Both the position numbers and the translations under genes were made by a program. From CAVQRB01 sp963715055 (GTDB lineage: Bacteria; Pseudomonadota; Alphaproteobacteria; Rhodobacterales; Rhodobacteraceae), in assembly GCA_963715055.1 (NCBI GenBank), contig CAVQRB010000023.1, positions 1 through 64,000 of the forward strand: a DNA stretch of 64,000 nucleotides. Reading direction: 5' to 3'. Positions 25,455 to 34,073 of the stretch are shown one piece after another. Under the pieces are notes generated by a model. It saw only the letters and a list, made by a program, of their open reading frames with translations. It was not told the DNA's origin and made no database searches. Within the stretch, counting starts at the first letter, position 1. Each line of letters opens with the position of its first letter.

Positions 25455-26857
25455 GCGCTGCAACGAAACTGCCCGGGGACGTGGGGCCGATCCATTTCGT
25501 GGGCATCGGCGGCATCGGCATGTCCGGCATCGCGGAAGTCCTGCTGAACCACGGCTACAGGGTGCAGGGATCGGACCTAAAGACGACCCCGATCACCGAC
25601 AGGCTGGTGGAACTCGGCGCACATGTCTTCGAAGGCCAGCGAGCCGAGAACATCGCCAATGCCGAAGTGGTGGTGATTTCGAGTGCGATCAAGCGGGGCA
25701 ACCCCGAGCTCGACGCGGCCCGCGCACGCGGGCTGCCGGTCGTGCGCCGCGCGGAGATGCTGGCGGAACTGATGCGCCTCAAGTCCAACATCGCCATCGC
25801 CGGCACCCACGGCAAAACCACGACCACCACGATGGTGGCCACGCTGCTCGACGCAGGCGATTTCGACCCCACGGTGGTCAATGGCGGGATCATCCATGCC
25901 TACGGCTCGAACGCACGCGCGGGCGCGGGCGAATGGATGGTCGTCGAGGCCGACGAAAGCGACGGCACCTTCAACCGCCTGCCCGCGACCATCGCGATCG
26001 TCACCAACATCGATCCCGAGCACATGGAGCACTGGGGCGATTTCGACACCCTGCGCAAAGGGTTTCTGGAGTTCGTCTCCAACATCCCGTTTTATGGTGT
26101 CGCGGTCTGCTGCACCGATCATCCCGAGGTTCAGGCGCTGGTGGGCAAGATCACCGACCGGCGCGTGATCACCTATGGCTTCAACGCGCAGGCGGACGTG
26201 CGGGCGGTCAATCTGCGCTACGAAAAGGGCATCGCCCATTTTGACATAGCGCTCCAGGCTGAGGATATCCTGATCGAAGGCTGCACCCTGCCGATGCCCG
26301 GAGATCACAATGTCTCCAATGCGCTCTCCGCCGTGGCCGTGGCGCGCCATCTGGGCATGAAGGGCGATCAGATCCGCACCGCGCTCGCGAATTTCGGCGG
26401 TGTTAACCGCCGCTTCACCCGGGTGGGCGAAATTGACGGCGTGACGATCATCGATGACTATGGCCACCATCCCGTCGAGATTGCCGCCGTGCTGAAAGCC
26501 GCGCGGCAGGCGACGGAGGGGCGTGTCATCGCCGTGCACCAGCCGCACCGCTATACGCGCCTTTCCAACCTCTTCGAGGATTTCTGTGGCTGTTTCAACG
26601 ATGCCGATGTCGTCGGCATCGCGGAGGTCTATGCCGCGGGCGAAACGCCGATCCCGGGCGCCAGCCGGGATGACCTCGTGGCAGGGCTGATCCGTCACGG
26701 GCACCGCCATGCGCGCGCGGTAGTGGGAGAGGATGACCTCGAACGGCTGGTGCGCGAACAGGCGCGTCCGGGCGACATGGTGGTCTGCCTCGGAGCGGGC
26801 ACGATCAGCACCTGGGCCAACGCATTGCCGGCGCGGCTGCGCAAGGGGGCGGCCTGA
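25451..26857 (+). CDS. murC: UDP-N-acetylmuramate:L-alanine ligase
   Basis: First Mur ligase, adding L-Ala to UDP-MurNAc. The 468 residues begin with FVGIGGIGMSGIAEVLLN (N-terminal nucleotide-sugar domain), have the P-loop GTHGKTTTTTM at about 118-128, EADESDGTF, and HQPHRYTRLSNLFEDF in the C-terminal domain. It overlaps murG by 4 bases, and its TGA shares a base with the next ATG. Confidence 0.97.
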   Translation: MSAATKLPGDVGPIHFVGIGGIGMSGIAEVLLNHGYRVQGSDLKTTPITDRLVELGAHVFEGQRAENIANAEVVVISSAIKRGNPELDAARARGLPVVRRAEMLAELMRLKSNIAIAGTHGKTTTTTMVATLLDAGDFDPTVVNGGIIHAYGSNARAGAGEWMVVEADESDGTFNRLPATIAIVTNIDPEHMEHWGDFDTLRKGFLEFVSNIPFYGVAVCCTDHPEVQALVGKITDRRVITYGFNAQADVRAVNLRYEKGIAHFDIALQAEDILIEGCTLPMPGDHNVSNALSAVAVARHLGMKGDQIRTALANFGGVNRRFTRVGEIDGVTIIDDYGHHPVEIAAVLKAARQATEGRVIAVHQPHRYTRLSNLFEDFCGCFNDADVVGIAEVYAAGETPIPGASRDDLVAGLIRHGHRHARAVVGEDDLERLVREQARPGDMVVCLGAGTISTWANALPARLRKGAA

Positions 26858-27162
26858 TGGCCAATGAGTTTGTCACGACCATCATGACGATGAGCATCTT
26901 TGCTGCGCTGGGGTTCGTGAACCTGTTTTTCGGCTGGCTCGCCTACCGGCTCTGGTGTGCCGGCCGCAGGACTGTGGTGCTGCGTCTTGCGGTGTGCATC
27001 GTGTTCCTGTCGCTGGCACTTTATCTTTACGGGATGGCGCAGCAGGACTACGACGCGCTTATGCCGCTGCTTGGCGTGTTCTGGCTCGGATTGCCCGCGC
27101 TCTTCTTCGGCGCGATCGGCGTGATTTTCGCGCGGCGCAAACTGCGAAGGGTGGCCGGATGA
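26857..27162 (+). CDS. small integral membrane protein (101 aa)
   Basis: No family is recognised with confidence. It is predicted to have three membrane helices (about residues 8-31, 43-60 and 70-90) and a basic C-terminus (RRKLRRVAG). It is coupled to murC by TGATG and to the next gene by a 4-base overlap, so it is translated as part of the cell-wall operon. A role near the divisome or precursor synthesis is only suggested by position. Confidence 0.7.
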   Translation: MANEFVTTIMTMSIFAALGFVNLFFGWLAYRLWCAGRRTVVLRLAVCIVFLSLALYLYGMAQQDYDALMPLLGVFWLGLPALFFGAIGVIFARRKLRRVAG

Positions 27163-27410
27163 GCCTGCTCTGGATCTGCTGTCTCTGGGTGTTGGCCTCG
27201 GCCTGCGTTGCCCTTCTGCCGATGCGCTACCAATATCTGCCCGGCGTGCTCCTGATGATCGCGGCTCCCCTGCTTGTCCTCTGGATTGGCGCCGAAGTCG
27301 GCTGGTGGGTGGCCTGCCTCGCCCTTCTGGCCTTCGCCAGCATGTTTCGCAATCCGCTGCGCTATTTCTGGGCGCGTGCCCGTGGCCTACGACCGGAGAT
27401 CCCGAAATGA
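27159..27410 (+). CDS. DUF2484 family membrane protein, first copy
   Basis: An 83-residue membrane protein, very hydrophobic with Trp-rich helices (about 2-20, 27-46 and 48-62) and the short loop LLPMRYQY between them. The C-terminal FRNPLRYFWARARGL is basic. It resembles the DUF2484 proteins found with murB in Rhodobacteraceae. The start at 27159 overlaps the previous stop (ATGA); the frame is open upstream but that part is antisense-like. The next gene is a diverged copy of it. Confidence 0.72.
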   Translation: MSLLWICCLWVLASACVALLPMRYQYLPGVLLMIAAPLLVLWIGAEVGWWVACLALLAFASMFRNPLRYFWARARGLRPEIPK

Positions 27411-27655
27411 GCATTCCCCTCGTCCTTGCCGCCCTCTGGGCACTCGTCGCAAACCTCCTTGCGATGTTGCCGAGCCGCGATCAGCACTGGCGCAGCGCCT
27501 ATATCCTGATCGCCCTCGGCATTCCCATCGTCGGCTGGATCACCTTGGCGCATGGTCCGTGGGTCGGGCTTCTGGTCCTCGCAGGTGGCATGTCGGTTCT
27601 GCGCTGGCCCGTGATCTACCTCGGACGCTGGCTCAGGCGCGTGACCCTGCGCTGA
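27407..27655 (+). CDS. DUF2484 family membrane protein, second copy
   Basis: An 82-residue membrane protein that aligns along its whole length with its neighbour: an N-terminal helix ending LLAMLPSRDQHW, where the other has LLPMRYQY, then two helices and RWPVIYLGRWLRR, where the other has RNPLRYFWARARG. It is thus a tandem duplicate. It starts within the last 4 bases of the first copy and ends 12 bases before murB. Function unknown. Confidence 0.72.
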   Translation: MSIPLVLAALWALVANLLAMLPSRDQHWRSAYILIALGIPIVGWITLAHGPWVGLLVLAGGMSVLRWPVIYLGRWLRRVTLR

Positions 27656-27667
27656 GGGTGGTTCTCG

Positions 27668-28594
27668 ATGGAAATGCCGAACGTCAGGGGGCGGTTGATC
27701 CGCGGCAAAAGCCTCAGCGACCTGACTTGGCTGCGGGTGGGCGGACCTGCGGATTGGCTCTTTCAGCCTGCCGACGTCGAGGACCTCACGGCCTTTCTGG
27801 CCGTACTGCCACCTCAGGTGCCGGTCTTTCCAATGGGAGTAGGCTCCAACCTCATCGTGCGTGACGGAGGCCTGCGCGCCGTGGTGATCAGACTGGGCCG
27901 CGGTTTCAACAGCATCGAGGTCAAGGGTGATCGGGTACGCGCCGGGGCGGCGGCGCTCGATGCCCATGTGGCGAGACGCGCGGCCGACGCAGGGCTCGAC
28001 CTCACATTTCTGCGCACCATTCCGGGCAGCATCGGCGGCGCGGTCCGCATGAACGCCGGCTGCTATGGCAGCTACACCGCGGATGTGCTGGTCGAGGCGC
28101 AGGCGGTGACACGGGACGGGCAGGTGGTGAGCCTGACACCCGATGACCTGCGATTTGCTTACCGGCACAGTGAGCTGCCCGAGGGATGGGTAATCACCTC
28201 GGCACTTTTTGAGGCGGCGCGCGGCGAGCCGGAGGCCTTGCACCGCAAGATGGAAGAACAGATCGCCAAACGCGACGCCACCCAGCCTACAAGGGACCGC
28301 AGCGCCGGGTCGACCTTCCGCAATCCCGCCGGATACTCTTCGACCGGGCGGGCGGATGACGTGCATGACCTCAAGGCGTGGAAAGTGATTGATGACGCCG
28401 GATTGCGCGGCGCACGCCTCGGTGGTGCGCAGATGAGCGAGATGCATTCCAACTTCCTGATCAACACCGGCACGGCAACCGCTGCCGATCTCGAGGGATT
28501 GGGCGAGGAGGTGAGAAAAAAGGTTTACGCCCAAAGCGGTATCACGCTAGAATGGGAAATCATGCGCATTGGCGAGCCGTTAACGTCGGATTAA
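27668..28594 (+). CDS. murB: UDP-N-acetylenolpyruvoylglucosamine reductase
   Basis: FAD/NADPH enzyme making UDP-MurNAc. The 308 residues fit the short type II MurB: TWLRVGGPADWLFQPAD, FPMGVGSNLIVRDGG, IPGSIGGAVRMNAGCYG, RDRSAGSTFRNP with the active-site Ser, and a final AQSGITLEWEIMRIG with the conserved Glu. It is preceded by the two DUF2484 genes. Its TAA lies inside a TTAA-N7-TTAA box. Confidence 0.97.
   Translation: MEMPNVRGRLIRGKSLSDLTWLRVGGPADWLFQPADVEDLTAFLAVLPPQVPVFPMGVGSNLIVRDGGLRAVVIRLGRGFNSIEVKGDRVRAGAAALDAHVARRAADAGLDLTFLRTIPGSIGGAVRMNAGCYGSYTADVLVEAQAVTRDGQVVSLTPDDLRFAYRHSELPEGWVITSALFEAARGEPEALHRKMEEQIAKRDATQPTRDRSAGSTFRNPAGYSSTGRADDVHDLKAWKVIDDAGLRGARLGGAQMSEMHSNFLINTGTATAADLEGLGEEVRKKVYAQSGITLEWEIMRIGEPLTSD
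28580..28594. promoter_or_regulatory. CtrA-type box TTAA-N7-TTAA
   Basis: TTAA at 28580-28583 and TTAA at 28591-28594 with exactly 7 bases between, overlapping the murB stop and 110 bases before ddl. In Caulobacter CtrA binds this consensus and controls ftsQA and ftsZ. The downstream gap also has small inverted repeats (28637-28654, 28671-28688) and could carry a promoter for ddl-ftsQ-ftsA. Confidence 0.45.
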
Positions 28595-28704
28595 CCTTGA
28601 TGGCGGCAATGTGGTGGTACAAAAAAGAAACGGTGAACCGGCGCAATAGCCGGTAAATATTACATAAAAAGGGGCGGCAAAAAGCCCCGATCAGAGGCAC
28701 CAAG

Positions 28705-29625
28705 GTGGGTCAGTCGAGCAGGACACCCCCGAAAGTGGCAGTATTGATGGGCGGTCCTTCGGCTGAGCGCGAAGTATCCTTGTCGAGCGGGAAACCCTGC
28801 GCTGCCGCCTTGCGGGACGAAGGATATGAGGTGGTCGAGGTCGATGCCGGCCGCGATCTTGCTGCCGTTCTGATCGATCTCAAGCCCGATGTTGTTCTGA
28901 ATTGCCTGCATGGTCGCTGGGGTGAGGATGGCTGCGTGCAGGGCTTGCTGGAATGGTTGCGCATTCCCTATTCCCACTCCGGTGTGCTCGCCTCCGCGCT
29001 GGCGATGGACAAGCAGCGCAGCAAGGAAGTCTACGCGGCTGCGGGCCTGCCGGTTGTGCCAAGCGTGATCGCACCCGCCGCCGAGGTGCGTGCGCGGCAT
29101 GTCATGACGCCGCCCTATGTGGTCAAACCCAACAATGAAGGCTCCTCCGTCGGGGTCTATCTCGTGCATGAGGACAGCAACGGGCCGCCGCAACTCTCCG
29201 CAGACATGCCCGAGATGGTGATGGTCGAGGCCTTCGCGCCGGGGCGCGAATTGACCACGACCGTCATGGGAGACCGCGCTCTGACGGTCACCGATATCCT
29301 GACCGACGGCTGGTATGACTATGACGCCAAGTACAAACCCGGCGGATCGCGTCACGTGGTGCCGGCCGACCTGCCACCAAAGATCTTCGATCTGTGCATG
29401 GAATATGCCCTTCGCGCGCACAAGGCGCTCGGTTGCCGGGGTGTGAGCCGGACCGATTTCCGCTGGGATGAAAGCAAGGGCGCCGACGGCTTGATCCTGC
29501 TGGAAACCAATACGCAGCCCGGCATGACCGCCACCTCGCTTTCGCCCGAGCAGGCGCAGGTATGCGGCATCTCCTTCGGTCAGCTCTGCGCCTGGATGGT
29601 GGAGGATGCCTCATGCCATCGCTGA
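28705..29625 (+). CDS. ddl: D-alanine:D-alanine ligase
   Basis: ATP-grasp enzyme making D-Ala-D-Ala for MurF. The 306 residues include VAVLMGGPSAEREVSLSSG, NCLHGRWGEDG, the SHSGVLASALAMDK binding segment, VVKPNNEGSSVGV, and near the end LETNTQPGMT, where family members usually have EVNTLPGMT. The start is a GTG with GAGG about 7 bases upstream. A 110-base gap separates it from murB, so this may begin a sub-operon. It overlaps ftsQ by 13 bases. Confidence 0.96.
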   Translation: MGQSSRTPPKVAVLMGGPSAEREVSLSSGKPCAAALRDEGYEVVEVDAGRDLAAVLIDLKPDVVLNCLHGRWGEDGCVQGLLEWLRIPYSHSGVLASALAMDKQRSKEVYAAAGLPVVPSVIAPAAEVRARHVMTPPYVVKPNNEGSSVGVYLVHEDSNGPPQLSADMPEMVMVEAFAPGRELTTTVMGDRALTVTDILTDGWYDYDAKYKPGGSRHVVPADLPPKIFDLCMEYALRAHKALGCRGVSRTDFRWDESKGADGLILLETNTQPGMTATSLSPEQAQVCGISFGQLCAWMVEDASCHR

Positions 29626-30494
29626 ACGCCCGACGCCCACGCGGACAACGCCTCGACCCCTCGCCGTCGCGATGGTCCTGGCGGATGCAGCGGCTGATGC
29701 TGACGCCCGGGTTCCTGCTGCTCCTTCGGGTGGGCCTGCCGTTGATCGCCGCCTTTTCCGCCGGGACCTTCTACTTCTCCGACCCCGCGCGCCGCGAAGT
29801 GATCGGTGAAACCGTCGCCGAGGCCCGCAGCAGCTTCGAGAACCGCCCCGAATTCATGGTGCATCTGATGGCGGTCGACGGGGCGGATGACACGGTTGTC
29901 ACCGCAATCCGTGAGGTTCTGCCGCTGAATTTTCCCACCAGTTCCTTCGATCTTGACCTTGCCGAAATCCGCAACCGTGTCACTGAATTGCCGCCCGTCA
30001 AGTCGGCGACGGTGCGCATCAAGCCCGGCGGCGTGTTGCAGATCACGGTCGAGCCGCGCCTGCCGGTGGTCATCTGGCGCACGGCCGAAGGGCTCTCGAT
30101 GGTCGATGTCACGGGGGCGCATGTTGCGTCCCTGCCGAACCGGATGGCCCGGCCGGACCTGCCGCTGATCGCCGGCGAGGGCGCGGCACAGCACGTAATA
30201 GAAGCCCTCGAAATTTACCGCGCCGCAGCCCCGCTTGGACTTCGCCTGCGCGGCATCGTGCGCATGGGCGAGCGGCGCTGGGATGTGGTGCTGGACCGCA
30301 ACCAGCGGATCCTCTTGCCCGAGGTGGGGGCGGTTGAGGCGCTGGAGCGGGTCATCATGCTCGACAGCGCGCAGGATATCCTGGACCGGGATGTCGCCCG
30401 CATCGACCTGCGCCTTGGCCTGCGGCCGACGGTGCAGATGAGCCAATACGCCAGTGATGTCTGGTGGGATATTCAGAAAGTTTCGGGGCAGTGA
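29613..30494 (+). CDS. ftsQ: cell division protein FtsQ
   Basis: Bitopic divisome protein, 293 residues: a basic cytoplasmic tail (about 1-33), one membrane helix (about 34-55), then the periplasmic POTRA (from about FMVHLMAVDGADD) and beta domains. The start at 29613 has GGAGG 8 bases upstream, lying in the ddl coding end; an earlier in-frame ATG lacks such a site. It precedes ftsA by 4 bases. The motif LPPVKSATVRIKPGGVLQI, followed by EPRLPVVIWR, is typical of alphaproteobacterial FtsQ. Confidence 0.94.
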   Translation: MPSLNARRPRGQRLDPSPSRWSWRMQRLMLTPGFLLLLRVGLPLIAAFSAGTFYFSDPARREVIGETVAEARSSFENRPEFMVHLMAVDGADDTVVTAIREVLPLNFPTSSFDLDLAEIRNRVTELPPVKSATVRIKPGGVLQITVEPRLPVVIWRTAEGLSMVDVTGAHVASLPNRMARPDLPLIAGEGAAQHVIEALEIYRAAAPLGLRLRGIVRMGERRWDVVLDRNQRILLPEVGAVEALERVIMLDSAQDILDRDVARIDLRLGLRPTVQMSQYASDVWWDIQKVSGQ

Positions 30495-30498
30495 CGCG

Positions 30499-31833
30499 AT
30501 GAATGATTTGTACCAGAGCCAGCGGCAGATGCGGAACATGCGCAAGGCGGCGATGCAGCGTGGCGTTGTTGCCATTCTCGACGTTGGCACCTCCAAGATC
30601 GCCTGTCTTGTCCTGCGCTTCGACGGCGTGGGCACGCATGGCGAGGAGGGCGAGATCGGCTCGCTTGCGGGGCAGTCCGGCTTCCGGGTGATCGGCGCGG
30701 CCACCACCCGGTCGCGGGGTGTGCGCTTCGGCGAGATCTGCGCCATGCAGGAAACCGAACGCGCCATTCGCACCGCCTTGCAGGGTGCCCAGAAGATGGC
30801 GGGCATTCGCGTCGATCATGTGATCGCCTGTTTCTCCGGTGCCGAGCCGCGTTCCTACGGGCTCGATGCGCAGGTGTCGCTCGAAGTCCAGACGGTCTCG
30901 GAAGAAGATGTGGCGCGCGTTCTTGCGGCCTGTGACGTGCCAGATTACGGCCCGGGCCGCGAGGTGCTGCACGCGCAGCCGGTGAACTTCGCGCTCGACC
31001 ATCGCTCCGGCCTCGTCGATCCGCGCGGACAGCTTGGGCAGGAGCTGTCGGTCGACATGCACATGCTGACCGTTGACGGCGACGCGATCCAGCATCTGGC
31101 GCATTGCATCAAGCGGTGCGACCTCGAGCTTGCGGGCATCGCCTCCTCTGCCTACGTGAGCGGGATTTCGGCGTTGGTGGAGGACGAGCAGGAGCTTGGT
31201 GCTGCCTGCATCGATCTTGGCGGCGGCACGACGGGCGTGTCGATCTTCATCAAGAAGCACATGATCTACGCCGATGCGGTGCGGATAGGCGGCGATCATG
31301 TCACCTCCGACATCTCGATGGGGTTGCAGATCCCCACGGGCAATGCCGAGCGTATCAAGACCTTTTACGGCGGGGTTCATGCCACGGGGCTGGACGACCG
31401 CGAGGTGATCGAAATTGGCGGCGACACCGGCGATTTCGAGCATGACCGCCGGACCGCCAGCCGCGCCGAACTCATCGGCATCATGCGCCCGCGCGTCGAG
31501 GAGATCCTCGAGGAGGTTCGCGCCCGTCTCGACGCGGCGGGCTTCGACCACCTGCCGAGCCAGCAGATCGTACTGACCGGCGGCGGCAGCCAGATCCCAG
31601 GTCTCGACGGGCTCGCCAGCAAGATCCTCGGCCAGCAGGTCCGGCTCGGGCGTCCGCTGCGCGTTCACGGACTACCGCAGGCTGCAACCGGGCCAGGTTT
31701 TTCCTCCGTCGTGGGGCTGTCACTCTTCGCGGCCCATCCGCAGGACGAATGGTGGGATTTCGACATCCCCGCCGAGCGCTATCCGCAGCGATCGCTGCGC
31801 CGCGCCGTGAAATGGTTCCGTGACAATTGGTGA
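30499..31833 (+). CDS. ftsA: cell division protein FtsA
   Basis: Actin-like ATPase that tethers FtsZ to the membrane. The 444 residues show VAILDVGTSKIACLVL near the N-terminus, the ATPase-fold IDLGGGTTGVSIF, GGDHVTSDISMGL and VLTGGGSQIPGL, and end in the short amphipathic membrane-targeting helix RRAVKWFRDNW. The start at 30499 follows the ftsQ stop by 4 bases; an upstream in-frame ATG would overlap ftsQ. A 420-base gap follows before ftsZ. Confidence 0.96.
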   Translation: MNDLYQSQRQMRNMRKAAMQRGVVAILDVGTSKIACLVLRFDGVGTHGEEGEIGSLAGQSGFRVIGAATTRSRGVRFGEICAMQETERAIRTALQGAQKMAGIRVDHVIACFSGAEPRSYGLDAQVSLEVQTVSEEDVARVLAACDVPDYGPGREVLHAQPVNFALDHRSGLVDPRGQLGQELSVDMHMLTVDGDAIQHLAHCIKRCDLELAGIASSAYVSGISALVEDEQELGAACIDLGGGTTGVSIFIKKHMIYADAVRIGGDHVTSDISMGLQIPTGNAERIKTFYGGVHATGLDDREVIEIGGDTGDFEHDRRTASRAELIGIMRPRVEEILEEVRARLDAAGFDHLPSQQIVLTGGGSQIPGLDGLASKILGQQVRLGRPLRVHGLPQAATGPGFSSVVGLSLFAAHPQDEWWDFDIPAERYPQRSLRRAVKWFRDNW

Positions 31834-32252
31834 ACCGGTTCATTACCCGTCCGGATCAATGGCGCGGTATCGGCAAAGACCCTGATGCATCCGCAGTTTA
31901 GCGGATCGCGGCATGGCTTTTCGGCATCGAATCAGGTAGTTTGAGAGAAAGCGGAGAAAATCCGCAAGAGGCATCTTGAGCAGTGTCTCCCGAGTGTTGG
32001 CCAAGAAGCGCGGGCGCGATTGACGTGTCGATTCCCGCCTCACGGGAGCTGTGGCTAGTCGATTTCACGCGGCAATGCGCAACATCTTGCCTATAACCTC
32101 AGTCTGATGCCATTCAGACCAATTCTTAACCCATATTTTGTGTCGTTTTCGCGTTTTTTGCGTGACGCTAGGGGCGACAGGGAGTAGGGTCAGCCGGGAA
32201 TAGGTATCAATAACACCCGCGAATGCGGGCTTGCAGAACAGGCGGATTTACC
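31834..32252. promoter_or_regulatory. ftsA-ftsZ intergenic region, probable ftsZ promoter region
   Basis: About 420 bases without a supported gene. It contains two GAnTC sites of CcrM type (GAATC 31929-31933, GATTC 32030-32034), a 6-bp inverted repeat (GTCTGA 32102-32107 with TCAGAC 32114-32119), a CtrA half-site-like TTAACCCAT (32126-32134), and a T-rich segment 32134-32160. No clear -35/-10 pair stands out. A minus-strand frame at 31843-32043 was not accepted as a gene. Confidence 0.5.
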
Positions 32253-33869
32253 ATGACCCTTACCCTCTCAATGCCCGGACAGGCTGATCTGAAACCCCGC
32301 ATCACCGTGTTCGGGGTTGGCGGTGCGGGCGGGAATGCCGTGAACAACATGATCGAGAAACAACTCGATGGTGTGGATTTCGTGGTCGCCAACACCGACG
32401 CGCAGGCGCTGCAGCAGACGCGCGCCGAGAACCGCGTGCAACTGGGCGTCAAGGTCACCGAAGGGCTGGGCGCCGGGGCGCGGGCTTCCGTCGGGGCCGC
32501 CGCTGCCGAAGAGAGCATTGAGGAAATCGTCGATCACCTGGCCGGCGCGCATATGTGTTTCATCACCGCCGGCATGGGCGGCGGCACCGGGACAGGGGCC
32601 GCGCCGATCATCGCGCAGGCTGCGCGGGAGTTGGGCGTTCTGACCGTGGGCGTCGTCACCAAGCCGTTCCAGTTCGAAGGCGCCAAGCGCATGCGCCAGG
32701 CCGAGGAAGGCGTCGAGGCGCTTCAGAAGGTCGTGGACACGCTGATCATCATTCCCAACCAGAACCTCTTCCGCCTGGCCAATGAAAAGACCACCTTCAC
32801 CGAGGCCTTCTCCATGGCCGACGATGTGCTTTACCAGGGTGTGAAGGGTGTCACAGACCTGATGGTGCGCCCGGGTCTCATCAACCTCGATTTCGCCGAT
32901 GTGCGCGCCGTTATGGACGAGATGGGCAAGGCGATGATGGGCACGGGCGAGGCCGAAGGCGAGGACCGCGCGATCCAGGCAGCGGAGAAAGCCATCGCGA
33001 ACCCGCTGCTCGACGAGATTTCGCTGCGCGGCGCCAAGGGCGTGCTGATCAACATCACCGGCGGCCATGACCTGACGCTCTTTGAGCTGGATGAGGCTGC
33101 AAACCGCATTCGCGAAGAAGTCGATCCGGATGCGAATATCATCGTCGGTTCCACGCTGGATACCGAAATGGGGGGCATGATGCGCGTTAGCGTTGTCGCC
33201 ACGGGGATCGACGCTGTCGAGGTGAACACCGACATGCCGGTCCCGCGCCGTCCTATGTCGCAACCGCTGAAACCGGCAATCGTCGAGGAAGAGCAGACCG
33301 TTGCAGGACAGTCCGATATTCCGGAGCCCGCCGAAAGCCGGGTTGCCATGGCAGCCGAGGAGCCGACACTCTTCGAAGGCCTGGAAACACGTGTATCGCG
33401 ATCTGAGCAGCGTTCCGAGGACATCTTTACCTCTGATGCCGATGATGTGGCAGACGATCTGCCGCCGCCGGCCTACACGCCACAAGTAGCCGCTTTCGAG
33501 CCGCGTCAAGACGCGCGCGAAGCGGACGTCGAGGAGTTCGTGGCACCGCGCAAACCGGCGCCCGGCACACCCTCACCCGAGGCGATGGCGCGGTTGCAGG
33601 CCGCGGCCGCAAAGGCGGCCCCCTATCCAACCACGCGTGCCGCCGAGCCGGCGCGCCCGGCCCAGGCGGAACGTCACCAGCGTTTCGGGATCAATTCGCT
33701 GATCAACCGCATGACCGGCCACGGCGAAGTCGCACCGCAGCCTGCGGCGCGTCAGCAACCTCCCGTTCAGAACCGCGCCGCGGCTCCTTCGGCAGTACCC
33801 CAGGACAAGGCGGACCCGGATCAGGAAAGGATCGAAATTCCTGCCTTCCTGCGTCGCCAGGCCAACTGA
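32253..33869 (+). CDS. ftsZ: cell division protein FtsZ
   Basis: Tubulin-like GTPase forming the Z ring. The 538 residues hold the N-terminal GTPase domain (VFGVGGAGGNAVNNM; tubulin signature GGGTGTGAAP; T7 loop NLDFADVRAVM), then a long disordered Pro/Ala-rich linker from about residue 330, and the conserved C-terminal peptide EIPAFLRRQ that binds FtsA. The length is usual for this group of alphaproteobacteria and much longer than the 383 of E. coli. The ATG at 32253 is chosen because the conserved region starts soon after. A terminator follows at 33889. Confidence 0.97.
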   Translation: MTLTLSMPGQADLKPRITVFGVGGAGGNAVNNMIEKQLDGVDFVVANTDAQALQQTRAENRVQLGVKVTEGLGAGARASVGAAAAEESIEEIVDHLAGAHMCFITAGMGGGTGTGAAPIIAQAARELGVLTVGVVTKPFQFEGAKRMRQAEEGVEALQKVVDTLIIIPNQNLFRLANEKTTFTEAFSMADDVLYQGVKGVTDLMVRPGLINLDFADVRAVMDEMGKAMMGTGEAEGEDRAIQAAEKAIANPLLDEISLRGAKGVLINITGGHDLTLFELDEAANRIREEVDPDANIIVGSTLDTEMGGMMRVSVVATGIDAVEVNTDMPVPRRPMSQPLKPAIVEEEQTVAGQSDIPEPAESRVAMAAEEPTLFEGLETRVSRSEQRSEDIFTSDADDVADDLPPPAYTPQVAAFEPRQDAREADVEEFVAPRKPAPGTPSPEAMARLQAAAAKAAPYPTTRAAEPARPAQAERHQRFGINSLINRMTGHGEVAPQPAARQQPPVQNRAAAPSAVPQDKADPDQERIEIPAFLRRQAN

Positions 33870-33888
33870 CACGTTCACGAATTGCGCA

Positions 33889-33918
33889 AGAAAAGGTCGC
33901 CAAGAGCGGCCTTTTTCT
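33889..33918 (+). terminator. intrinsic terminator after ftsZ
   Basis: AGAAAAGGTCGC (33889-33900) pairs with GCGGCCTTTTTCT (33906-33918) around the loop CAAGA, with one G-U pair. The A-rich/T-rich arms give U-tracts in both directions. Confidence 0.8.
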
Positions 33919-34073
33919 TCTTTAAATCAATATTTTAATCTATAAACGGCGCGTTCCTGCTCATTTGTAACATTTGTGTTTCAGTCGGTTGCAAAGATTG
34001 TGTTGAGGCTTTGACGGCGCGCGCCTACTTACGGTTCCAACAAGGGTAAATCCCGGAACCTCGTGGGGGCCAC

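Noticed and set aside
31843..32043. 66-codon minus-strand frame in the ftsA-ftsZ gap
   Set aside because: No good ribosome site and no recognisable protein features; more likely promoter DNA.
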